Origin: 2-12-FULL-35-15 sp036386835
GTDB lineage: Bacteria; Bacteroidota; Bacteroidia; 2-12-FULL-35-15
NCBI GenBank assembly: GCA_036386835.1
Contig: DASVUX010000035.1
Coordinates: 15,252 to 79,251 of the forward strand
Direction of reading: 5' to 3'
Length of the DNA: 64,000 nt
Shown here one piece after another: positions 39,766 through 48,525 of this stretch. The position numbers and the translations under genes are program-made. The notes beneath the pieces are model-generated. The model searched no databases, was not told where the DNA came from, and was given only the letters and a program-made list of their open reading frames with translations. The first letter of the stretch is position 1. Each line of letters begins with the position of its first letter.

Positions 39766-40830
39766 TTATTTTTTGACCGGAACCGTACCGCAGCTCTCCG
39801 CCATTGAAACTGCTTCTTCGAAACCGAGGGATGCAGCCTTCTTAAAGTCTTTACAGGCACTGTTATCTTTGGCGTCCTGGTTTGCCATACCACGTTTATA
39901 ATACGCAGTACCTTCTTCAGGTCTAATCCTTATTGCTTCGGAATAATCATAGCATGCCGAACGGAAATTCTCAAGGCCTTCGCAGGCAGCACCGCGCTGG
40001 ATAAAGGCATCATAATTATTCGGATCCAACCGGACCACCCTGGAAAGATCATCAAAACCCGCTTTGTAATTAGAAGAAAGATTATAAGCGACACCCCGTA
40101 AGTACAGGATTTTAATAGTATCCGGCTTAATCTTTAAAGCCTTTGTATAATCATTTACAGCTTTATCATATTTTTTTAGCAGTACATTACATTGTGCGCG
40201 TTTAATAAATGGAGCGGCCGAATCCGCATTTAATTGGATAGCTGAAGTATAATCGGCCAGGGCTCCTGCATAATCTTTATTCTCAAACTTAGTATCGCCT
40301 GCACGGATAAACGACACACTCATCCCGGTACATGCATGTGTTTCATATAATTCTTTTGCTTTGGCACTTCCCAGCATGCGGGCTTTACGCAGGTCCATGC
40401 AGCCTTTATCCTTACTGCCGAGGGCTATCTGTGCTATGCCTTTTTCACAAACCGCATCTCCGAACTTCGGATCAATGGAAACAGCTTTTTCAAGATCGGC
40501 CAAAGCTTCTTCACTTTTCCCTTCAGCCGATAAAGTCTTACCGCGTCCATAATACGGAACAGCAAGGTCATGATTATAGATGAATCCATCAGGCATATCT
40601 GAGCTTGACCGTTGGAACTCATTGAGGCTGCCATACTTTTTCATTTTGTCAAGGTATTCCGTAGTAACACCTTCATTCAGCCGGATGGCTGTTGTAAAAT
40701 CAGTTTCAGCTCCCTTATAGTCTGCAGAAGCGAACTTTAATTCGGCATTTTTCAGGATCGTTGGAAGATCCTGTGAGAACAATGCAGATGTAACCGCACA
40801 TCCTAAAAAAGAAAAAAGAAAGTATTTCAT
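39766..40830 (-). CDS. TPR-repeat protein, exported
   Basis: A 354-residue protein with signal peptide (MKYFLFSFLGCAVTSALFS) and about seven tetratricopeptide repeats. Repeat motifs are seen in LKNAELKFASADYKGAETDF, ALADLEKAVSIDPKFGDAVC, NDYTKALKIKPDTIKILYLRG, DDLSRVVRLDPNNYDAFIQRG and CYDYSEAIRIRPEEGTAYYKRG. TPRs serve in protein-protein contacts in the periplasm, and no enzymatic domain is present. Cysteines such as SKDKGCMDLRKA recur in repeats, a pattern common in Bacteroidota TPR proteins. Confidence 0.88.
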   Translation of the reverse strand: MKYFLFSFLGCAVTSALFSQDLPTILKNAELKFASADYKGAETDFTTAIRLNEGVTTEYLDKMKKYGSLNEFQRSSSDMPDGFIYNHDLAVPYYGRGKTLSAEGKSEEALADLEKAVSIDPKFGDAVCEKGIAQIALGSKDKGCMDLRKARMLGSAKAKELYETHACTGMSVSFIRAGDTKFENKDYAGALADYTSAIQLNADSAAPFIKRAQCNVLLKKYDKAVNDYTKALKIKPDTIKILYLRGVAYNLSSNYKAGFDDLSRVVRLDPNNYDAFIQRGAACEGLENFRSACYDYSEAIRIRPEEGTAYYKRGMANQDAKDNSACKDFKKAASLGFEEAVSMAESCGTVPVKK

Positions 40831-40843
40831 TTTATATAAAGAA

Positions 40844-40870
40844 AAAGATCCCGCTTTTAAACGGGATCTG
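40844..40870 (-). terminator. Terminator downstream of the deiminase gene
   Basis: AGATCCCG pairs with CGGGATCT around TTTTAAA-type loop sequence. It is followed on the minus strand by TTTTTC. It lies 5 bases beyond the stop of the peptidylarginine-deiminase-like gene. Confidence 0.85.
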
Positions 40871-40874
40871 TAGA

Positions 40875-42677
40875 TTATCTGACCATAAGCTTTTGCGTGG
40901 AACGCCCTTCGGAAGTTTCCACCGATATGAGGTAAGCACCTGAATCGATATTCAGTGACAGGCTATTGATAAAATAGTTCTTCTCCCCTGCAGGCATATC
41001 TCCCTCAAAAATAACAGTTACCAGTTTGCCGAGCATATCATATAGCTTTACTGAGCCTGTTGCGCTGTTTGATAAGCTAACCGGGATACATGTAATCCCG
41101 TGTGAAGGATTAGGGAAAGCTGGCTTTACTGATAAATATGACGAGGAGCTTGCATTAATGCCTGTTGTGCCCAATACATCAAAATGAAAATAACCTTCAG
41201 GTGCCGGCATCGGGCGGACCTGCTGCTTACCGGAAACCGCAGTCCCTTTTACATAATAATAAATGTGAGTTCCTGCAGGCTGAGCTGGGATATAACCTGT
41301 CCACGTATCAGTTGCTGTATTTGTTAAAGTCATATTAACAGGTACATAAGGCTGCAGAGTATCCGTGGTCCAGTAAACTGTTCCTGCCGCAATCCCTGAA
41401 CGGTGCTGTATAATAGCATTTACCTGGTAAGGCGTTGAAGTATTATAAGTATCCTCAAGATAATTATGGACAATCCTTAACGGATCCTTTACACCTACAC
41501 TGTGGGTTATACAATGGATAACACCGCCCTGGGAGATCAGGTTCGCACCGGTATTGTCAGCATCGATCGTTGTAATCGTATATCCCGGCATTGCCTGCTG
41601 GATTATCCTTACTGCTGTTGTATCATATTCTTCCCTGTACACAGGCATAATAATAGCCTTGTTTAAAATGATGAAGTTCGAATAAGTCCTGTAAGACGCG
41701 TTTGGTGCATAATTGCCTGAAGTGCTTGGAGGCATGGGTACACGCACCAGTTTATAAGGATCTCCCCATGGATTATTAAAATTACTCAGAACATATTGCA
41801 GGTTGGCTTCCAGTTGCGGGCCGTCCGACTGACCGGCAGGAAACTCCCCTACAAGGATTGTTTTTTCATCAAGAAGTTTCATATGCATGTCAATGTGATG
41901 AATATCATCGTATGGCAGGGTTTCCATCTTAATATACCTGTTAATGCCATGAAAGTCATGCATCACCTGGTCAATTTCGGTTTCGGTATGATTGGGATAA
42001 GGAAATGCCAGGGTATATGGTCCCGATCCATTGTTCTCATCAAGAATCAGTTTTGACGCAAATGCAGTTTCAATACCGTCCGACATCCAGTTTCCACCTG
42101 TGTTTACCAGATCCCCCGGATAAGCGTGGGTCTGGTATAAAGGAATATTCAAATGGGAAGAATAAGCAAGAGGGATGTCATCATCGGCAGGACGGGGACG
42201 ATTATAGATCCAGTCAACCAGGATCAGTGAGTCTACATCGTTTAGATAGCATGTATTGGCTGCGTAATCACGGATCCAGATAGAATTAAAAGGAACCTGC
42301 AGGAATATAAGGTTGGTTAGGGGGATGCCGGCTCCCGTAAGACTTGATTTTACCGCGTTTGAATCCGCGCAGTGAATGATCACATTACATTGCTGCTGTG
42401 CGGCTGCAATGATCTGCCGCTGGATAGTTGGAAATGAGGTCCATGTCAATACCAGGGCCTGCGACTCTTCCCACTGTGCAGCAGTTCTTACAGGAAGTGT
42501 GGGCGGAGTTGTTATAGAACGGTTAGTAAAACGCTGAAGATATGAATCCATTAAAAGCTCTTCCCCCGGGGCAAAGCCGATTGGCAGCATCTGGGGTTCC
42601 TGTGCCGAAGCATTGTTTACCTGGAATGCTGCAGCAATAAGCACAGCCTTCGATAAGTTAAGTAAAGATTTATGCAT
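40875..42677 (-). CDS. Peptidylarginine deiminase-like (PPAD/agmatine deiminase superfamily) protein with T9SS domain
   Basis: A secreted guanidino-modifying enzyme of 600 residues. A signal peptide is present (LIAAAFQVNNASAQ). The deiminase domain has Asp in SIWIRDYAAN (Asp137), His in DIHHIDMHMK (His261) and catalytic Cys in GGVIHCITHSVG (Cys389). The equivalent order in Porphyromonas PPAD is Asp130/His236/Cys351. An Ig-like region follows, and a C-terminal type A sorting domain (KPAFPNPSHGI and SGAYLISVETSEGRSTQKLMV) directs it to the surface. It could convert C-terminal Arg of peptides to citrulline or deiminate another guanidine compound. The ATG ending at 42677 is the signal-peptide start; upstream codons overlap the promoter of the divergent gene. 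Confidence 0.88.
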   Translation of the reverse strand: MHKSLLNLSKAVLIAAAFQVNNASAQEPQMLPIGFAPGEELLMDSYLQRFTNRSITTPPTLPVRTAAQWEESQALVLTWTSFPTIQRQIIAAAQQQCNVIIHCADSNAVKSSLTGAGIPLTNLIFLQVPFNSIWIRDYAANTCYLNDVDSLILVDWIYNRPRPADDDIPLAYSSHLNIPLYQTHAYPGDLVNTGGNWMSDGIETAFASKLILDENNGSGPYTLAFPYPNHTETEIDQVMHDFHGINRYIKMETLPYDDIHHIDMHMKLLDEKTILVGEFPAGQSDGPQLEANLQYVLSNFNNPWGDPYKLVRVPMPPSTSGNYAPNASYRTYSNFIILNKAIIMPVYREEYDTTAVRIIQQAMPGYTITTIDADNTGANLISQGGVIHCITHSVGVKDPLRIVHNYLEDTYNTSTPYQVNAIIQHRSGIAAGTVYWTTDTLQPYVPVNMTLTNTATDTWTGYIPAQPAGTHIYYYVKGTAVSGKQQVRPMPAPEGYFHFDVLGTTGINASSSSYLSVKPAFPNPSHGITCIPVSLSNSATGSVKLYDMLGKLVTVIFEGDMPAGEKNYFINSLSLNIDSGAYLISVETSEGRSTQKLMVR

Positions 42678-42705
42678 GAAATGATAATTTTTGATGAAGG
42701 TATAG

Positions 42706-42713
42706 TAAATTTG
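42706..42713 (+). promoter_or_regulatory. Candidate -7 element of the 42753 gene
   Basis: TAAATTTG matches TAnnTTTG and lies 39 bases before the ATG. The nearest upstream TTG is only 12 bases away, so the -33 part is not convincing. Confidence 0.35.
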
Positions 42714-42752
42714 CAAGAATTCCAAGGCGGTCAACATCCAAAAATCAGACAA

Positions 42753-43154
42753 ATGAAAATTTATTCCGGGCTATTCATATCTCTCCTGTGCATGTTATCA
42801 GTCAGCTCCTTTACCGCTGATAATTGCAAAGTAAATTATAATGGCATTTATGCCATCAAACTGGATGAAGAACATTCTGCGGTTCTCCGCTTCTATGAAG
42901 ATGGCACCGTGCTCGCCTCTACTTCCGTAAATGATTACATGGACGTAATGAGCTGGTTCAACAAAGAGAACAAGGACATGGTCCTGAAAGGAAATTATAA
43001 AATAAAAAAGTGTGACATTAAATTTAAAGTCAGCGGAATGAATGGAGAGCAGAGCTATGAGGGAGCGATCAGCGATGACAGGATCAGCTTCCAGGTCATG
43101 AATAAGGATTCCAAAAAGAGCATCAGCAGGACATATACTTTCTTTGCCCTTTAA
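42753..43154 (+). CDS. Small exported protein, function unknown
   Basis: A 133-residue protein with a signal peptide (MKIYSGLFISLLCMLSVSS). The mature part has NYNGIYAIKLDEEHSAVLRFYEDGTVLAS, a beta-rich lipocalin-like start, and later KGNYKIKKCDIKFKVSG and ISDDRISFQVMN. It may be a small calycin-like fold. It contains two cysteines. No family is recognised. The start at 42753 is preferred over 42672, since the upstream codons overlap the divergent deiminase gene. Its 3' end overlaps the convergent TonB receptor stop by 4 bases. Confidence 0.7.
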   Translation: MKIYSGLFISLLCMLSVSSFTADNCKVNYNGIYAIKLDEEHSAVLRFYEDGTVLASTSVNDYMDVMSWFNKENKDMVLKGNYKIKKCDIKFKVSGMNGEQSYEGAISDDRISFQVMNKDSKKSISRTYTFFAL

Positions 43155-45400
43155 AAAAGGGTGTACCTGATCCCGAGGAAATATCTTCTTCCCTGCATAG
43201 GGGCATAATTATACGATGGATCAAAAGTGTACCCGTTCGGATTATTCTCATCAATATTCTTATCAAATGGATCGAAAGGCCTTAAAATAGGATCTTGTGG
43301 AGTAAAGTCGAAAATGTTTTTTACGCCTCCGTAGATCTCGATACCTCTTTTGAATTTCTTGGTAACCTGTAAATTCTGAAGTGTAAACCAGGGTGAACGT
43401 TCAGGCCTGTAATCATTTGGAACAACGGGAAGATACATCGGGCTCTTGATGATCCCTGTATAATCAAGAGTAACCTGTGCTTTGTTAAATGTATAACTCA
43501 CACTATAAGTCCCGGAAAAATCCGGTGCGTGCAGCTGCGGAGTCCTGACAGCGGTCCCGCTGCTTTTATTAATGCTGTACACTTTCATATAAGTAGCTCC
43601 CGCATTTATCTTTAAGCCATTGGTGAACATTCCATTAATGCCTAAAGAAACACCTTCCGAAATCGCATGGCCATTAATATTATCAAAAATGATCTTGTCC
43701 GGATCTGCTAGAAAATCACCAATGATCTTATTGGAAAAATAGGTATAAAATGCGCTGGCATCAACCTCCAGGAAGCCAAAAGGCATGGTAATAAAACGCT
43801 GGTAATTAAGATTAGCATTCCATGATCTTTCGGGCTTCAGGTTATTCCTGATCACAACTTCCCTTGCACCGGTGAGTGCTGCATGGTCCTCTGTGAACAG
43901 GTTCACAACCCTGTACCCGTTGCCCGTGCTTAAACGCAAAATATTCTCTTCATTCAGTGCATATTTAATACTTAACCGCGGTGAAAAGATATTTCCGTGT
44001 GCAGTATTGTAATCATACCGTAAGCCGGCAAGAAGCGTGAGTTTTTTTACCTTAGTTTCTGTTTGAACGAACACTCCGGGAAGATAAGTCTGCTGAGGCT
44101 TATTTATTACCGGACTGGTGGCAGCTTGCTGGGTGCCAACCGTATTGTCATCATAATAAGTGTAGCGGAAAGGAAGTCCCACAAGAAGCTCGGTTGAAGG
44201 AATTATTTTTTTAGTCCAGTAAAGCTGGCCGAACGCAATGTTTTGCGAAGCCATGTAAGAAGTTGTTCCATAGTAGGAATTCTGATTATGGTTATTAAAA
44301 GAATACTGGAAGAACACCTTCTCACTCAGTGGAAGCTGGTAGATCCCGATCAGCTCGTATCTCGATGTATAGATTGATTCCCCGTAAACACTGTCGGTTC
44401 CGCGCCATTTCGGGCTCCATGCTGTTTGTCCGCCCCATCGGTCTTCATAAACAAAGCGGGCAGCCACATTTGATAACCTGCCTGCTTTCCTTTCAAAGCT
44501 CCATTTGTTAAATACTGAAACCCTGTTTTGCAGCGTGATATCGGTAAAACCATCCTCATTCCTGTCCATGTTATTCTGGAAGTTAAAATAATTGATGCCC
44601 AGTAAAGAATGTGCTTTTTTGCCTGCCTTGAACTTCAGTCCGATGTCCGTATTGTATTCCTGATCAGTGGTAGCAAAAGCATCAATACTGATTTTTGGAG
44701 CACCGATGGGGTTCTTTGTAATGATATTAATGAGGCCGCCAACAGCTTCCGAACCATATAACGTGCTTGCCGGGCCTTTAACTACTTCTATTCTGTTAAC
44801 CAGGCTGTTCGGAATACCACTTAATCCGTATACTGTAGAAAGGGCGCTGACGATTGGCATCCCGTCAATCGTGATCATTGTGTATGGCCCTTCCATTCCA
44901 TTGATATGAATATCACCCGTGTTGCATACATTGCAGTTAAGCTGGGGCTGCACACCATTCACCATCTGCATGGATTCAAACAGGCTTGGGGTTGGATTCT
45001 TAAGAAATAACTTAGGTGTGAGGATCTCAATCGGTATAGCTGATTCTGAACGGCTGATCTCCTGCATGGTCCCGGTAACAACAACTGTATTCAGACTGTT
45101 TTCAGCCGCAACAATCTCCTGTATTATCCTCAAAGGCACTGAGCTTTCTATCCTGATATTCTTCTTAATCTTCTCATACCCTACTAGAGAAAACTGCAGC
45201 TCATATTTTCCGAAAGGGATATCTTTTATAAAGAAGTCGCCATTTTTATCCGTAATTGTTCCTATGGATGTACCTGTGAGTCCTACAGTGAGAAATTCCA
45301 CCGGCCTGCCCTCACACAAAACTTTTCCGGCCAGCATCCCGGTTTGTGCGGAAGCCGGACAAAAAAAGCTTAGTAATACAAATGCTAAAAAGAATCTCAT
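43151..45400 (-). CDS. TonB-dependent receptor, probably for manganese or iron complex uptake
   Basis: A 749-residue outer-membrane receptor. The signal peptide is MRFFLAFVLLSFFCPASA. A carboxypeptidase-regulatory-like domain (about 22-105, GMLAGKVLCEGRPVEFLTVGL and GKYELQFSLVGYEKIKKNIRI) is followed by the plug (about 120-230) with VVKGPASTLYGSEAVGGLINIITK. An unusual Cys pair is seen in LNCNVCNTGDIHING. The 22-strand barrel ends GRRYFLGIRYTLF. The gene diverges from the mntR-mntH pair through a shared palindromic operator, which points to a metal or metal-chelate substrate. Substrate identity is inferred from context only. Confidence 0.9.
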   Translation of the reverse strand: MRFFLAFVLLSFFCPASAQTGMLAGKVLCEGRPVEFLTVGLTGTSIGTITDKNGDFFIKDIPFGKYELQFSLVGYEKIKKNIRIESSVPLRIIQEIVAAENSLNTVVVTGTMQEISRSESAIPIEILTPKLFLKNPTPSLFESMQMVNGVQPQLNCNVCNTGDIHINGMEGPYTMITIDGMPIVSALSTVYGLSGIPNSLVNRIEVVKGPASTLYGSEAVGGLINIITKNPIGAPKISIDAFATTDQEYNTDIGLKFKAGKKAHSLLGINYFNFQNNMDRNEDGFTDITLQNRVSVFNKWSFERKAGRLSNVAARFVYEDRWGGQTAWSPKWRGTDSVYGESIYTSRYELIGIYQLPLSEKVFFQYSFNNHNQNSYYGTTSYMASQNIAFGQLYWTKKIIPSTELLVGLPFRYTYYDDNTVGTQQAATSPVINKPQQTYLPGVFVQTETKVKKLTLLAGLRYDYNTAHGNIFSPRLSIKYALNEENILRLSTGNGYRVVNLFTEDHAALTGAREVVIRNNLKPERSWNANLNYQRFITMPFGFLEVDASAFYTYFSNKIIGDFLADPDKIIFDNINGHAISEGVSLGINGMFTNGLKINAGATYMKVYSINKSSGTAVRTPQLHAPDFSGTYSVSYTFNKAQVTLDYTGIIKSPMYLPVVPNDYRPERSPWFTLQNLQVTKKFKRGIEIYGGVKNIFDFTPQDPILRPFDPFDKNIDENNPNGYTFDPSYNYAPMQGRRYFLGIRYTLF

Positions 45401-45414
45401 TCTAAATATTTTAA

Positions 45415-45422
45415 CAAAGATA
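45415..45422 (-). promoter_or_regulatory. -7 element of the TonB receptor promoter
   Basis: TATCTTTG on the minus strand matches TAnnTTTG and lies 14 bases before the receptor ATG. The operator palindrome begins 6 bases farther upstream, inside the -33/-7 spacer. Confidence 0.65.
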
Positions 45423-45428
45423 TATAAT

Positions 45429-45444
45429 TTTAGACTAGTCTAAA
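45429..45444. promoter_or_regulatory. Palindromic operator for the MntR/DtxR-family repressor
   Basis: TTTAGACTAGTCTAAA is a perfect 16-base palindrome centred between the divergent receptor and regulator genes. It covers the spacer of the receptor promoter and sits about 30 bases before the -7 element of the regulator. A metal-loaded repressor bound here could block both promoters. Confidence 0.7.
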
Positions 45445-45473
45445 TTTTTTTTCAGAAAGTAAAAAATATTCTT

Positions 45474-45481
45474 TAACTTTG
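45474..45481 (+). promoter_or_regulatory. -7 element of the mntR-mntH promoter
   Basis: TAACTTTG matches TAnnTTTG and lies 17 bases before the ATG at 45499. The expected -33 region is a T run without a clear TTG. Confidence 0.6.
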
Positions 45482-45498
45482 CATAAAAAAAACGGGCC

Positions 45499-46164
45499 AT
45501 GCATTCTTTTACGGAAGAGAACTATATAAAAGCTATCTATAAACTGCTCGAAAATGGCGAGGAGACCGTTAATACGAATGCAATTGCAGCCAGGATGCAA
45601 ACAAAAGCGGCCTCGGTGACTGATATGCTTAAAAAGCTCCATTTAAAGAAGCTCATCAATTATCAGAAGTACCAGGGCGTCAGCCTTACTACAAAAGGCG
45701 AAAAAGCAGCTCTTAACATCATCCGGAAACACAGGCTTTGGGAAATGTTCCTGGTGGAAAAATTTAATTTTAAATGGGACGAGGTGCATGACGTAGCCGA
45801 ACAGCTGGAGCATATACAATCCGACAAACTCATTGAAGAGCTGGATAAATTCCTGAACTTCCCAAAAGTAGATCCTCACGGGGATCCGATCCCCGATGCC
45901 AAAGGAAAATTATACCTGCGGAAATCCAAGCCCCTTTCACAATTCCAGAAAAATGATATTTGTATAATGACAGGGGTTGTTGACCACTCCCCTGCATTTT
46001 TACAGTACCTTGATAAAACAGGATTTGAGCTTGGCAATGAAATTAAAATAAAAGACCTTGTTGAATTTGATAAGTCCCTGCAGATAACTGTGGAAAAGAA
46101 GAACACCCTTTTTATCAGTCATGAAGTGGCTAAAAACATTTTAGTGATATTGAAACAGATATGA
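45499..46164 (+). CDS. Metal-dependent transcriptional regulator, MntR/DtxR family
   Basis: A 221-residue DtxR-type repressor. The N-terminal winged helix begins MHSFTEENYIKAIYKLLENG, with the recognition region AARMQTKAASVTDMLKKL. The metal-binding dimerisation domain follows with KHRLWEMFLVEKFNFKWDEVHDVAEQLEHIQSD: Glu and His ligands are visible in the RLWE and HDVAEQLEHI segments. A C-terminal SH3/FeoA-like domain (about 150-221) ends VAKNILVILKQI. DtxR proteins sense Mn2+ or Fe2+. The next gene, an NRAMP transporter, overlaps by 4 bases, pointing to manganese as the likely effector. Confidence 0.92.
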   Translation: MHSFTEENYIKAIYKLLENGEETVNTNAIAARMQTKAASVTDMLKKLHLKKLINYQKYQGVSLTTKGEKAALNIIRKHRLWEMFLVEKFNFKWDEVHDVAEQLEHIQSDKLIEELDKFLNFPKVDPHGDPIPDAKGKLYLRKSKPLSQFQKNDICIMTGVVDHSPAFLQYLDKTGFELGNEIKIKDLVEFDKSLQITVEKKNTLFISHEVAKNILVILKQI

Positions 46165-48032
46165 AGAACGGAACAGGAAGATCGCTTGACGAAGTGCATT
46201 CAAGTGTAGACACAAGTAAAAACACCTTCTGGAAAAAGCTGTTTGCATTCATGGGCCCTGCTTATCTTGTAAGTGTTGGGTACATGGACCCGGGGAACTG
46301 GGCGACAGACATTGCCGGTGGAAGCCAGTTCGGGTATAAACTTCTGTGGGTGCTCCTGATGAGCAACCTGATGGCCCTCCTACTGCAAACTTTAAGCGCA
46401 AGGCTCGGGCTTGTCAGGGGATTGGATCTTGCCCAGGCATCAAGGGCAACTTATCCGAAGGCGATCAACTTTTTTAACTGGGTGCTGGCAGAGATCGCCA
46501 TTGCGGCATGTGACCTTGCCGAAGTAATCGGGATGGCGATAGGATTACAGCTTTTGTTCCACATCCCTCTGCTTGCCGGTGTTTCAATCACCGTACTGGA
46601 TACATTGCTTATTCTTGTCCTGCAAAAACACGGAATAAGAAAGATGGAAGCATTTATACTTGCCCTGGTTGCTACAATCGGGATTGCATTTATTGCTGAA
46701 TTATATTTTGCACAACCCGTGGCCGCTGACCTTTTCAAAGGTTTCATCCCTTCTATCCCGAATGACGAAGCATTGTATATAGCTATTGGGATTATCGGGG
46801 CCACCGTTATGCCGCATAACTTATACCTGCATTCTTCGCTTGTGCAGACAAGGAAGATCGAACGGACGCCCCAGGGTATAAAAGATGCGATCAAGTTCAA
46901 TTTCATTGATACCGGTATTGCTCTCAATATGGCATTGTTTGTTAACGCTGCCATCCTGATCCTTGCCGCCAGCGCTTTTTATACTACCGGGAGATACGGT
47001 GTATCGGAAATCCAGGATGCATTCAGGTTACTTGAGAATATCTTAGGGAGCCATCTTGCACCTATCCTGTTTGCGGTTGCACTGATTGCAGCCGGGCAAA
47101 GTTCAACACTTACAGGAACGCTTTCCGGCCAGATCGTCATGGAAGGCTACTTAAACCTTAGGATCCAGCCATGGCTCCGCAGGTTGATCACAAGGATGAT
47201 CGCAATTGTTCCGGCTTTCCTGGTAATTTATTTTTTCGGAGAAGATGCAACAGGAGAACTTCTCATCCTCAGCCAGGTGATCCTCAGCATGCAGCTAGGA
47301 TTTGCAATCATCCCGCTGATCCACCTTACCAGCGACAGAAAGCAAATGGGGATCTTTGCAAACAAAACATGGGTGAAAATTTGTGCCTGGCTTATTGCAA
47401 TCATTATAGTAAGCTTAAATGCCAAGCTTGTTATCGATACAGCTTCTGAATGGATCAGTACCGCGAAAGATCCCACACTGCTTTATCTTACAGTAGTCCC
47501 ATTGATCGGTGCTGCAGGAATACTCTTAATGTATATAACTTTCAGCCCGCTGATCAAAAAATCACATAAGGCAAACAAAGTTCCTGACGGATCACCGGAG
47601 GAATTGCAGATCCTCCCGCTGCTTAAATACAACCGTATCGCTATAACGGTAGACTTTAGCCAAAGCGACAGTAAAGCGATCAGCAATGCTTTTTCCCAGG
47701 GAGGCAAAAGCGCGGAATATATCCTTATCCACATCGTGGAAACAGCCGGGGCCCGTATGATGGACCAGGAGATTGATGACCTTGAAACTGCTACCGACAA
47801 AGTAAACCTTGAAAAATACCGGGCGGAGCTCGCATCAAAGGGATACAATATCAAAACAAAGCTGGGGTTCGGCAATCCGAAGAAAAGTATCCCTGAAATT
47901 GTAAACAGCTGCGACTGCGACTTATTGGTTATGGGAGCACACGGCCACAGAGCTTTTAAAGACATTCTTCTCGGAACCACCCTGGATACGGTACGGCATA
48001 ATGTTAAAGTGCCGGTCCTTATTGTGAGATAA
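46161..48032 (+). CDS. mntH: NRAMP divalent metal transporter fused to a UspA domain
   Basis: A 623-residue inner-membrane protein. Residues 1-465 form an NRAMP transporter that imports Mn2+ (or Fe2+) with protons. The metal motif of helix 1 is GYMDPGNWATDIAGG (DPGN) and of helix 6 is GATVMPHNLYLHSS (MPHN). About eleven membrane helices are present. Residues about 490-623 are a universal stress protein (UspA) domain, with KYNRIAITVDFSQSDSKAIS and the nucleotide-binding end DCDLLVMGAHGHRAFKDILLGTT. USP fusion to NRAMP may give ATP- or stress-dependent control of uptake. Its start overlaps the mntR stop. Confidence 0.93.
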   Translation: MKNGTGRSLDEVHSSVDTSKNTFWKKLFAFMGPAYLVSVGYMDPGNWATDIAGGSQFGYKLLWVLLMSNLMALLLQTLSARLGLVRGLDLAQASRATYPKAINFFNWVLAEIAIAACDLAEVIGMAIGLQLLFHIPLLAGVSITVLDTLLILVLQKHGIRKMEAFILALVATIGIAFIAELYFAQPVAADLFKGFIPSIPNDEALYIAIGIIGATVMPHNLYLHSSLVQTRKIERTPQGIKDAIKFNFIDTGIALNMALFVNAAILILAASAFYTTGRYGVSEIQDAFRLLENILGSHLAPILFAVALIAAGQSSTLTGTLSGQIVMEGYLNLRIQPWLRRLITRMIAIVPAFLVIYFFGEDATGELLILSQVILSMQLGFAIIPLIHLTSDRKQMGIFANKTWVKICAWLIAIIIVSLNAKLVIDTASEWISTAKDPTLLYLTVVPLIGAAGILLMYITFSPLIKKSHKANKVPDGSPEELQILPLLKYNRIAITVDFSQSDSKAISNAFSQGGKSAEYILIHIVETAGARMMDQEIDDLETATDKVNLEKYRAELASKGYNIKTKLGFGNPKKSIPEIVNSCDCDLLVMGAHGHRAFKDILLGTTLDTVRHNVKVPVLIVR

Positions 48033-48071
48033 TCGGTTTCCAATTAGATTTTTAATGTGTAATTTTACGCC

Positions 48072-48524
48072 ATGAGCAAGGATAACCGCATAGATATCAA
48101 GAACAGGAAAGCATCATTCGAATATGCTTTTCTTGATAAGTATCTTGCTGGTATGATGCTTACCGGGACCGAGATAAAATCTATCCGGGCCGGCAAGGCG
48201 AATATCAATGAAGGGTTTTGTGTTTTTAACAAGGATGAGCTTTTCATCCGCAACATGCATATAGCGCACTACTTTGACGGCACTTATAATAATGTTGAAG
48301 AGAAGCGTGACAGGAAACTTCTTCTTAACCGCAGTGAACTGAACAAGCTTCAGAATAAATTAAAGGACCAGGGCCTTACCATAGTACCTCTCCGCCTCTT
48401 TATAAATGAAAAGGGTTTCGCCAAACTGGAGATCGCACTTGCAAAAGGGAAAAAGCTTTTTGATAAGCGTGAAGACATTAAAAAAAGGGATGTCGGCAGG
48501 GAAATGGACAGGATGATGAAATAA
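48072..48524 (+). CDS. smpB: SsrA-binding protein SmpB
   Basis: SmpB delivers tmRNA to stalled ribosomes in trans-translation. The 150-residue protein has the OB-fold core: NRKASFEYAFLDKYLAGMMLTGTEIKSIR, then ANINEGFCVFNKDELFIRNMHI. The basic C-terminal tail AKGKKLFDKREDIKKRDVGR folds in the mRNA channel. Length is normal. The gene is alone on the plus strand after mntH; the ssrA gene is not seen here. Confidence 0.97.
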   Translation: MSKDNRIDIKNRKASFEYAFLDKYLAGMMLTGTEIKSIRAGKANINEGFCVFNKDELFIRNMHIAHYFDGTYNNVEEKRDRKLLLNRSELNKLQNKLKDQGLTIVPLRLFINEKGFAKLEIALAKGKKLFDKREDIKKRDVGREMDRMMK

Positions 48525-48525
48525 C

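Noticed and set aside
40875..42677. Plain cytosolic agmatine deiminase
   Set aside because: The signal peptide, Ig-like part and T9SS domain show secretion, and the active-site order fits PPAD at least as well.
46161..48032. Separate usp gene after mntH
   Set aside because: The frame is continuous through the last membrane helix, linker and USP domain, without stop or new start signal.
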